DNA of 6,040 nt from Opitutia bacterium UBA957 (GTDB taxonomy: Bacteria; Verrucomicrobiota; Verrucomicrobiia; Opitutales; UBA953): contig DBCN01000005.1 of NCBI GenBank assembly GCA_002293065.1, positions 1-6,040 on the forward strand. Reading direction: 5' to 3'. A program made the translations under genes and the position numbers. Of this stretch, positions 1 through 5,458 are shown one piece after another. The number at the start of each line of letters is the position of its first letter. The first letter of the stretch is position 1. Under the pieces are notes generated by a model. It was given only the letters and a program-made list of their open reading frames with translations, made no database searches and was not told the origin of the DNA.

Positions 1-1783
1 CCTTGAAGCGGAAGGTCGCCCGGGACTTGCCATCCGAACGTTGCTCGTCGTGGACGTAGCCCGTGCCGACGTAGGGTTTGAAATTCGTGGAGCGCGTCCA
101 AGCCCCTTCGAGCTCGGCGACTTGGTCGTCGAGCAGCAATCCTTGCGCGGCTTTAAGGGGGGTGGCTTTGCTGGCTTTCGCGTCCGTCTTGAGGGCCGGT
201 GGGGCGGGGAGTTCGACGGTCTGACCTTGGGCGAGCAACCGGGTGCGAAGTTCGGAGTAGGGTAGGTCTTGGACGCTTACTCCGCGCTTGGCGGAGAGGG
301 CCGCGGCCACGCCCGCCCCTTGGCCAATCGCCATCCATGCTCCCTCGATGCGCAGCGAGGACATCGCGACGTGGGTGCTGCCGAGGGCGACGGGGACGAG
401 GAGATTGCCGCACTGCTCGGGCCGCGGCAGGATGGCGCGATAGGGGACCTGGTAGGCGTAGCCGACGCCGGTACCCGGGACGCGCACCGGCAAGATGGTG
501 CCTTCGTTGACGACGCCACCGCCTTTGATCGCAACGCGTTGGCAATCATGGGAGTCTATCGGGAAGGAGGAGATGGCGATGGGGTCATCCTTGCTGGGCG
601 CATCGATGATGTCCTTTTGGCTCAGGACGTAGAGTCCCTTCAGTCGGCGGGATTCACGGACGTAGAGGGCGGGCGGGAAGTGCCCCGACGCGACGAACTC
701 GTCCTTGCAGAAACCGAGGGAAGCGTAGTCGGCGCGAGTCTTCGCCGGGACGGCCGGGTCGGTCCGCAGGAAGTGCAGGAACTCGAGGGTGTATTGCTTA
801 TGTGCCTCCCAGAGGCGGGCGCGTTCCGCGGCGTCGGCCGCATGCCAAGTGTTGCTGCCACCGACCAGGCCGAGGGAGACCTGTCCGTAGATGGAGTTGT
901 TGCCATCGAGCTTTTTCCCGGGCAGCGGGTAGAGGTCGAACCCGATACCGCGCACACCGGCTTTGAGCGCACGCCGCGCGAGTTCAAATTTCGCTGGATC
1001 GTACTTCGTCGGCTCGGGAATGGGTACGAGGTTTGCGGGGTCGCGGGTGAGGCAGAGGCGGAAGCTGAACGTCATCACGTTGCGGTCGCCCGCCTCTTCG
1101 GCGCCGGCGTCGACGCCGGTGATCAGCGGGAGCGGTCGGCCGGAGGCGTCGAAGCCGTCGATGGCCATCGTCGGTTTGGGGTAGCGTTTCCCGGCCAGGG
1201 CTTCGCCGTACTCCGCGCGGCCTTCCCGGCCGATGACCCAAGAGACGCCGGCGCCAGCCATCAGGTCGCCCTCGTAGGTTCCGTCGATGTAGGTCTTGGC
1301 GGTAAAGGGGCCTTGGGAGGTGCGGAGGCCGGTGATCCGCGCTCCGGCCATTTCCACGGTGGTCAGCCGGCAGTCGGTGATGACCGTGACGCCCGCTTCC
1401 TTCAGCATGGCTTGGGTGACGCGCAGCGCCACGTGTGGCTCGAAAACCCAGCGGATGCCGGGGGTCTTGTCCTTCGGGTCATAGGGCACGGGCTCGCCGC
1501 GCTCGGCATAGTCCTTCGCGATGCGGCGATGCCATTCCTCGAACAACCCGGTGAGCGCCTCGCGGCGCATCTGGTTGGAGTCGCAATGGCTCAGCCCGCC
1601 CGTGCTCAGTCCGCCGACGTGGCTCGTCGGCTCGAGCAGGATGACCCGCGCTCCCTCCCGGGCCGCCGCGATGGCCGCGCAGAACCCGCCGGGGGTCGCG
1701 CCGTACACGATGACCTCCGCTTCCTTGGCGCCCACGGGAAGGGCGACGAGCAGCAGGATCCAGGCGAGGAGGGTGCGGTACAT
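1..1783 (-). CDS. Exported FAD-dependent oxidoreductase (FAD_oxidored family) with start of a golvesin-like C-terminal domain; 3' end outside window
   Basis: The frame is open for 594 codons from the ATG at 1783 to the window edge. Residues 1-19 are a signal peptide (hydrophobic LLAWILLLVALPV, cleavage near GAKEA). Residues 24-52 are the FAD-binding Rossmann fold, with VIVYGATPGG in place of the usual GxGxxG and an acidic residue (E51) ending strand 2. YIDGTYEGDLMAGAG (165-179) is a family hallmark, as are HFPPALYVRESRR (368-380), DSHDCQRV (410-417), NEGTILPV (426-433) and NLLVPVALGSTHVAMSSLRIEG (460-481). From about residue 557, the EGAW...YVGTGYVHDE region resembles the start of a golvesin-like domain, which is cut off by the window edge. 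The family probably oxidises a sugar or similar small substrate outside the cytoplasm; the exact substrate is unknown. The start lies 3 nt after the jelly-roll stop, with no Shine-Dalgarno, so translational coupling is likely. Family assignment is firm; the substrate is not. Confidence 0.93.
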   Translation of the reverse strand, partial: MYRTLLAWILLLVALPVGAKEAEVIVYGATPGGFCAAIAAAREGARVILLEPTSHVGGLSTGGLSHCDSNQMRREALTGLFEEWHRRIAKDYAERGEPVPYDPKDKTPGIRWVFEPHVALRVTQAMLKEAGVTVITDCRLTTVEMAGARITGLRTSQGPFTAKTYIDGTYEGDLMAGAGVSWVIGREGRAEYGEALAGKRYPKPTMAIDGFDASGRPLPLITGVDAGAEEAGDRNVMTFSFRLCLTRDPANLVPIPEPTKYDPAKFELARRALKAGVRGIGFDLYPLPGKKLDGNNSIYGQVSLGLVGGSNTWHAADAAERARLWEAHKQYTLEFLHFLRTDPAVPAKTRADYASLGFCKDEFVASGHFPPALYVRESRRLKGLYVLSQKDIIDAPSKDDPIAISSFPIDSHDCQRVAIKGGGVVNEGTILPVRVPGTGVGYAYQVPYRAILPRPEQCGNLLVPVALGSTHVAMSSLRIEGAWMAIGQGAGVAAALSAKRGVSVQDLPYSELRTRLLAQGQTVELPAPPALKTDAKASKATPLKAAQGLLLDDQVAELEGAWTRSTNFKPYVGTGYVHDEQRSDGKSRATFRFK

Positions 1784-1786
1784 CGT

Positions 1787-2530
1787 TTATTTAACTTTAT
1801 AGATTTTCACGTCGTCGACCCAGACGGTCGCGCCGATGAGGAAACTGAACCAACGTTTTGTCGGGTGGGCGAAGCCCGCGGAGCGATGCCGCGCGATCAC
1901 TTGGCCATCCAATGAACAGCGCAGCTCATCGCCTTCGGTGACGAGCGTCAGTTCGTGCCATGCCGTGTCAGCTTTGAAGGGGACGGCCGCTTGCTTGCCC
2001 TTCAGCAGGGCTTCCAGCGCGGGTGAGGGCTTGGCCTTGTTGGCGGTGGCCTCCGCCCGCTGCTTGCGGATGGCGAGGTTCATTTCCCCCGTTTTGCTGT
2101 CCTTGAGGGTGAGGGTGGACTGGGATAGGATCGCGTAGCAGAGGTGGCCGGCGTGGATGTCCTTCACCTCGCGGTCGACGAAGCCCAGCTGCAGGCCTTC
2201 GCTTTTGTTTAGTCCGGGGAACTTGAAACGAACGATGACCCCGCCGTCCGCGAAGCCCGCGTCGTGGTGGATGTGGGCGGCATGCCCGGCCTCCTTGGTG
2301 GCGCTGGTGACCTTCAGGATACCGCCGTCGAGGTCGGCCTGCTTGAGTTGCGGCACGCGGTCGGCGGTGGCGCTCTCCCAGCCGTTGCCGATGGCCTTCA
2401 GCCCGTTGCCCGTCTCCTCGCGCTCGAAGCCGTCGTGGAAGAGCAGGGTGCCTTTTGTCTGCAGCCAGCTGGTATCGTCGGCCGCGGAGAGGGGCAGGGA
2501 GAGTAGGCAGGCGAGAAGGGCGAGTCGCAT
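1787..2530 (-). CDS. Secreted concanavalin-A-like jelly-roll (LamG/DUF1080-type) protein
   Basis: This is a 247-residue protein starting at the ATG at 2530. Residues 1-16 form a signal peptide (MRLALLACLLSLPLSA, then ADD). An ATG 36 nt further upstream (2566) is in frame but would add residues encoded by the GTGCAAAR repeats ahead of the signal peptide, so I reject it. The mature part begins with TLLFHDGFERE (28-38), a typical first strand of a LamG/DUF1080-like sandwich. It continues with DGGVIVRFKFPG (95-106), HELTLVTEGDELRCSLDGQVIARH (192-215) and a closing WVDDVKIYKV (237-246). Residues about 150-188 are an Ala/Lys-rich, helix-like insertion. Such domains bind or hydrolyse glycans; no catalytic residues can be assigned here, so binding or another role is equally possible. 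It is tightly coupled to the downstream oxidoreductase gene, which suggests a shared substrate. Confidence 0.85.
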   Translation of the reverse strand: MRLALLACLLSLPLSAADDTSWLQTKGTLLFHDGFEREETGNGLKAIGNGWESATADRVPQLKQADLDGGILKVTSATKEAGHAAHIHHDAGFADGGVIVRFKFPGLNKSEGLQLGFVDREVKDIHAGHLCYAILSQSTLTLKDSKTGEMNLAIRKQRAEATANKAKPSPALEALLKGKQAAVPFKADTAWHELTLVTEGDELRCSLDGQVIARHRSAGFAHPTKRWFSFLIGATVWVDDVKIYKVK

Positions 2531-2544
2531 GGGGTAGGGTGGTG

Positions 2545-2574
2545 AAGATACAGTGCAAAGGTGCAAAAGTGCAA
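2545..2574 (-). promoter_or_regulatory. Weak candidate promoter for jelly-roll gene inside the octamer repeat
   Basis: On the minus strand, TTGCAC (2574-2569) and TATCTT (2550-2545) are separated by 18 nt and lie 14 nt before the ATG at 2530. The -35-like box is part of the GTGCAAAR repeat unit. The match is modest and would leave a very short leader, so this is tentative. Confidence 0.2.
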
Positions 2575-2719
2575 AGGTGTAAGCAAGTAGGGGTTGGTGT
2601 AGGGATAGGGGTAGGAATACTGAGAAATGAAAAGAGACAGGGGGTTAGCCTAGTCCTGTCCTGGTTCTACTTTTGCACCTTTGCACAGGCCGAAGGCCGA
2701 TTTGCACCTTTGCACCTTA
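2553..2719. repeat. Cluster of GTGCAAAR octamer repeats in inverted orientation
   Basis: At 2553-2579 the plus strand reads three tandem octamers of the form GTGCAAAG or GTGCAAAA plus a partial fourth. The complementary form appears at 2669-2686 and again at 2701-2719. GTGCAAAGGTGCAAAAGT (2553-2570) is a perfect 18-bp inverted repeat of 2669-2686, with 98 nt between the arms. TTTGCACCTTTGCAC occurs identically at 2672-2686 and 2701-2715, separated by a GGCCGAAGGCC mini-palindrome (2689-2699). The cluster fills most of the gap upstream of the jelly-roll gene. It could be an iterated protein-binding site, a small non-autonomous mobile element or a dispersed genomic repeat. No coding capacity is supported. 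Confidence 0.85.
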
Positions 2720-2742
2720 GGACGGCACGTGGTGCTGTCCCT
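2712..2742. repeat. Palindromic intergenic repeat, copy 1, downstream of beta-helix gene
   Basis: This matches 3970-4000 at 28 of 31 positions. Its core (2720-2740) is an imperfect 21-nt hairpin with outer arms GGAC and GTCC, inner arms GCAC and GTGC, and a mismatch between them (A-C on the minus strand, G-T wobble on the plus strand). It starts 15 nt after the TAG stop of the beta-helix gene. No T-run follows on the minus strand, so it is not a canonical intrinsic terminator. It may instead protect the transcript 3' end or be a REP-like dispersed element. It abuts the TTTGCACC repeats. Confidence 0.75.
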
Positions 2743-2754
2743 GTCTCTGGCGAC

Positions 2755-3810
2755 CTAGCGCGGGTCCTGGCCGTATTGGCCGTCTTTTTCGGGCGTGGGC
2801 AGGGAAGGTCGGGAGGCCTTGGGCCTGTCCTCGGCGAACCAGCGGTTGCGTTCGAAGACGAAGGTCAGGGGCTCCGTGCCGGTCCCGACGTTCAGGTCGG
2901 ACTTCAGCTCGCCGCGGCGGAAGACGATGCGATTGTCGGTGATACGTACGTTGCGGCACGGCGCGAATCCTGGCTCGCGGGTCTCTTGCAGGATGCGGAA
3001 GATCCACTGGGTCGGGAAGAGGATCGTGTTATGGCTGAATTCGGCCCCATCCACGCCCACGAACGCAGCGGCGCAGGGGCTGCCTTCGATCGTGTTATGG
3101 GTGACCTTCAGGCGGGCGGCTTCGTACTTGGCGCCCGGTGGACGGAAGTAGGCTAACCCCGTTGAGCCGCCGAGATTGAGCGGACGTTCGCCTGCCTGGA
3201 GGAAATGGCATTTCGTGATGAGGATGTCGCTGGAGCCGCCTTTGAGCTGGATGGCGGCCGTAGCGGTGAAGCCCGGTTTGCCGATGAAGCGGCACTCGGT
3301 TATCTGCGACTTGTGGCAGCCGACGAAGTCGATGCCTTGGCCGCCCCAACCGCTGATCGCACACCGGCGGATCGTCAGCTGCGTCAGGCCCGAGCACTTG
3401 ATGCCGTCGTGGTTTCCCTTGGGCCCGACGTCGCTGATCTCTAGGTCCTCGATGGTCACGCCCGTGACAGGTTTGTCGTACTGTCCGCCGTCGTCGAGGT
3501 TGAGTCCGTTGCCGGTCTGGCCGCTGAGGCGCAGGCCCCGGACGGTCAGGTTGCGGCATTGGGAGAACTGCCAGCCATTCGTGCCCCCTTGGAAGTGTGG
3601 CGGATTCTTTGGGTCCAGGGCTTCGATCGTCAGCCCTTCCACTCCGGTCACATGATGTCCGCCAGGGTAGACGCCCGGAGCGATCCTGAGGCGGGTGCCC
3701 TCGGTGCGGGGCAGGGAGCGCAGCGCGGCGGCGAGTTCCTGGGCGTCGCGGACGATGATGTCGCCCCCGAAGGCTAAGGAGCAGCAGGCGAGATAAAGGA
3801 GTGCTTTCAT
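2755..3810 (-). CDS. Secreted right-handed parallel beta-helix protein (pectate-lyase-like fold)
   Basis: The protein has 351 residues. A short signal peptide covers roughly residues 1-15 (MKALLYLACCSLAFG). After IIVRDAQELAAALRSL and RLRIAPGVYPG (41-51), which is the entry region typical of pectate-lyase-like folds, it contains about eight coils of 20-26 residues. These include NLTVRGLRLSGQTGNGLNL (87-105), GVTIEDLEISDVG (117-129), NHDGIKCSG (133-141), QLTIRRCAISGWGGQGIDFVG (144-164), SQITECRFIG (168-177), DILITKCHFL (195-204), RLKVTHNTIEG (233-243) and NVRITDNRIVF (287-297). The tail has RNRWFAEDRP and SLPTPEKDGQYGQDP. The fold usually acts on polysaccharides (lyase, epimerase or hydrolase), but no catalytic set can be named from sequence alone. 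The ATG at 3810 gives the signal peptide directly; no Shine-Dalgarno is visible. It is flanked by repeat-bearing gaps and is probably its own transcription unit. Confidence 0.87.
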   Translation of the reverse strand: MKALLYLACCSLAFGGDIIVRDAQELAAALRSLPRTEGTRLRIAPGVYPGGHHVTGVEGLTIEALDPKNPPHFQGGTNGWQFSQCRNLTVRGLRLSGQTGNGLNLDDGGQYDKPVTGVTIEDLEISDVGPKGNHDGIKCSGLTQLTIRRCAISGWGGQGIDFVGCHKSQITECRFIGKPGFTATAAIQLKGGSSDILITKCHFLQAGERPLNLGGSTGLAYFRPPGAKYEAARLKVTHNTIEGSPCAAAFVGVDGAEFSHNTILFPTQWIFRILQETREPGFAPCRNVRITDNRIVFRRGELKSDLNVGTGTEPLTFVFERNRWFAEDRPKASRPSLPTPEKDGQYGQDPR

Positions 3811-4007
3811 CGGATGGGGCAGGAGGGGTAGAGGTGGAAACTTTTCGGGTCTCGGGAGGTAGGGCTAACTGCCTCGGTCAGCTTCGTTTAGCGAGGTCGT
3901 TCAATCCTATCCAAGGTCAGCATCCCCCGCTACTCCATGCTCAATCATCGATACCCACCCGCCACTTTGGCACCTTAGGACAGCGCCTGGTGCTGTCCCT
4001 ACCTCGG
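3811..4007. other. Intergenic gap (197 nt) between DUF1501 and beta-helix genes
   Basis: No gene is supported. The gap holds hairpin copy 2 next to the DUF1501 stop, and one half of a near-identical 12-nt direct repeat (3870-3881) whose other half (4000-4011) covers the DUF1501 stop codon. The sequence just before the beta-helix ATG is pyrimidine-rich on the minus strand. Any beta-helix promoter should be here, but I cannot identify a convincing -35/-10 pair. Confidence 0.65.
3970..4000. repeat. Palindromic intergenic repeat, copy 2, downstream of DUF1501 gene
   Basis: The core at 3978-3998 has 7-bp arms GGACAGC and GCTGTCC, with one imperfect pair (G-T on the plus strand, A-C on the minus) and one further G-C pair inside. 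It lies 10 nt after the DUF1501 stop, the same position relative to a gene end as copy 1. The preceding CTTTGGCACCTTA resembles the CTTTGCACCTTA before copy 1, so the octamer remnant and the hairpin may travel as one unit. No T-run follows on the minus strand. It may act as a weak terminator or a 3'-end stabiliser, or it may be a dispersed repeat. Confidence 0.75.
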
Positions 4008-5453
4008 TCAGGCGATCAGTGCCTTGACGATTTTGGTCGGCAAGACGCCCACCAACTTTTGGTCGAGGCCTTGATACTTGTAGGTGAAGCGTTCGTGGTC
4101 GTAGCCCAGCAGGTGGAGCACCGTCGCATGGAAGTCCCGGATCGGCAGCGGGTCCTTGACGATGTTGTAGCTGAATTCATCGGTCTCGCCGTAGATTTGG
4201 CCCCCGCGGGCGCCACCGCCGGCCATCCACATCGAGAAGCAACGCGGGTGGTGATCGCGGCCGTAGTTGTCCTTCGTGAGGCCGCCTTGGCTGTAGATGG
4301 TGCGGCCGAATTCTCCGCCCCAGATGATGAGGGTGTCGTCGAACATCCCGCGTTGCTTGAGGTCCTCGATGAGCGCGTGACAGGGTTGGTCGACGTCTTT
4401 GCACTGGCTGGGCATGCGGCCGTTGACGTTCGAATGGTGGTCCCAGTTGTTGTGGTAGATTTGGACGAAGCGCACGCCGCGTTCGACGAGACGGCGTGCC
4501 ATGAGCACGCTGTTGGCGAAGCTGCCGCGCTTGCGGGCTTCTTCGCCGTAGAGCTTGAAGATGTGCTCGGGTTCCTTGCTGAGGTCGGCGAGTTCCGGGA
4601 CGCTTGCCTGCATGCGGAAGGCCATCTCGTATTGCTTGATGCGCGTGTGTGTTTCGGGGTCGCCCACGGCTTCGTAGTTGAGCCGGTTGAGCTGGTTGAT
4701 GCCGTCGATGGTCTGCTTGCGCAGGTCGTTGGGGACGCCCGGGGGGTTGTTGATGAAGAGGATGGGGTCGCCCTTGCTGCGGAAGGAGACGCCCGCGTGT
4801 TCGCCCGGCAGGTAGCCGCTGGACCAGAGACGGCTGGAGATGGCCTGCTCTTGGTCGCGGTTCGTCGGCGTCGCGATGAGCACGACGAAGGAGGGCAGGT
4901 TGTCGTTGGTGGAACCCAAGCCATAGGAAGCCCAGGCGCCCAGGCAGGGACGGCCCGTGATCTGGTTGCCGGTCTGCATCGCGCAGATGGCGGGTTCGTG
5001 GTTGATGGCCTCGGTGTTGAGCGAGCGCATCCAGCAGATGTCGTCGGCGTTCTTGGCGAGGTTGGGCAACAGCTCGGTGTTCATCCAGAGCCCGCACTTC
5101 CCCGCTTGGCTGAACTTATACTTCGACGGGGCGATCGGGAAGCGCGTCTGGCCGCTCGTCATCGTCGTCAGGCGTTGGCCGTTGCGGATGCTGGCGGGAA
5201 GGTCCTTGTCGAACATCGCCTGCATCTCCGGCTTGTAGTCGAAAAGGTCCATTTGGGATGGTCCGCCGACCATGTGCAGGTAGATGACGCGCTTGGCCTT
5301 TGGGAGGTGCTGCGTGCTGATCGCGCCGGGGGCGGCGTGGGCGAGGGAGCGTCCCAGCAGGCTGGTCAAGGCCGCGGCGCCGAGGGCGTTGGCGCCTAGG
5401 CCGAGGAAGCGGCGGCGGGTTTGGAGGCTATTCCATTCGTGAAGGATCGACAT
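4008..5453 (-). CDS. DUF1501 protein with Tat signal (alkaline-phosphatase/sulfatase-like superfamily)
   Basis: This is a 481-residue protein when started at the ATG at 5453. That start puts the twin-arginine motif TRRRFLGLG at residues 12-20, followed by a hydrophobic stretch and an AHA-AP cleavage region near residue 40, so folded export to the periplasm is expected. The in-frame ATG at 5513 would overlap the upstream gene and push the Tat motif inward, so I reject it. DUF1501 hallmarks are VIYLHMVGGPSQMDLFDYKP (56-75), NTEAINHEPAICAMQTG (146-162), NWDHHSNV (336-343), IIWGGEFGRT (376-385), GRDHHPRCFSMWMAGGG (398-414) and HATVLHLLGYDHERFTYKYQG (442-462). The His/Asp/Glu-rich motifs fit a metal-dependent hydrolase fold, but the reaction is not established. 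It follows the DUF1553 gene by 5 nt, the standard arrangement, so the two are probably translated together and may work as partners. Confidence 0.96.
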   Translation of the reverse strand: MSILHEWNSLQTRRRFLGLGANALGAAALTSLLGRSLAHAAPGAISTQHLPKAKRVIYLHMVGGPSQMDLFDYKPEMQAMFDKDLPASIRNGQRLTTMTSGQTRFPIAPSKYKFSQAGKCGLWMNTELLPNLAKNADDICWMRSLNTEAINHEPAICAMQTGNQITGRPCLGAWASYGLGSTNDNLPSFVVLIATPTNRDQEQAISSRLWSSGYLPGEHAGVSFRSKGDPILFINNPPGVPNDLRKQTIDGINQLNRLNYEAVGDPETHTRIKQYEMAFRMQASVPELADLSKEPEHIFKLYGEEARKRGSFANSVLMARRLVERGVRFVQIYHNNWDHHSNVNGRMPSQCKDVDQPCHALIEDLKQRGMFDDTLIIWGGEFGRTIYSQGGLTKDNYGRDHHPRCFSMWMAGGGARGGQIYGETDEFSYNIVKDPLPIRDFHATVLHLLGYDHERFTYKYQGLDQKLVGVLPTKIVKALIA

Positions 5454-5458
5454 GGGGA

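Larger units (their letters stand above)
2531..2754. other. Intergenic gap (224 nt) upstream of jelly-roll gene
   Basis: No gene is supported here. The gap contains the octamer cluster, hairpin copy 1, a 10-bp inverted repeat AGAGACAGGG (2633-2642) with CCCTGTCTCT (2739-2748), a smaller one GACAGG/CCTGTC (2636-2641 and 2655-2660), and a G-rich plus-strand tract at about 2588-2615. It must hold any promoter for the jelly-roll-oxidoreductase pair. No convincing consensus promoter or Shine-Dalgarno sequence is seen. Confidence 0.7.

Noticed and set aside
269..1915. 548-codon open frame on the plus strand
   Set aside because: It is antisense to the FAD oxidoreductase, whose minus frame carries clear family motifs throughout. 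The product is low-complexity Gly/Ala/Asp/Val-rich with no recognisable domain, as expected from codon bias in GC-rich DNA.
2531..2566. Upstream in-frame ATG for the jelly-roll gene (12 extra residues)
   Set aside because: The extension is encoded partly by repeat sequence and would put a non-signal segment before a good signal peptide.
2455..3156. 233-codon plus-strand frame spanning the repeat-rich gap
   Set aside because: It overlaps the 5' end of the jelly-roll gene and the 3' part of the beta-helix gene in antisense, and its middle is encoded by the GTGCAAAR repeats. No domain is visible.
2755..3810. Beta-helix protein as a lipoprotein (Cys at residues 9-10)
   Set aside because: The cysteines come too early and YLAC/LACC do not fit a good lipobox; an ordinary signal peptide is more likely.
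3978..3998. Hairpin as a canonical intrinsic terminator
   Set aside because: No T-run follows the stem on the coding (minus) strand; it is recorded as a repeat.
3801..5399. 532-codon open frame on the plus strand
   Set aside because: It is antisense to the DUF1501 gene, which is certain. The translation is Val/Ala/Glu-rich with no domain and is explained by GC-rich codon bias.
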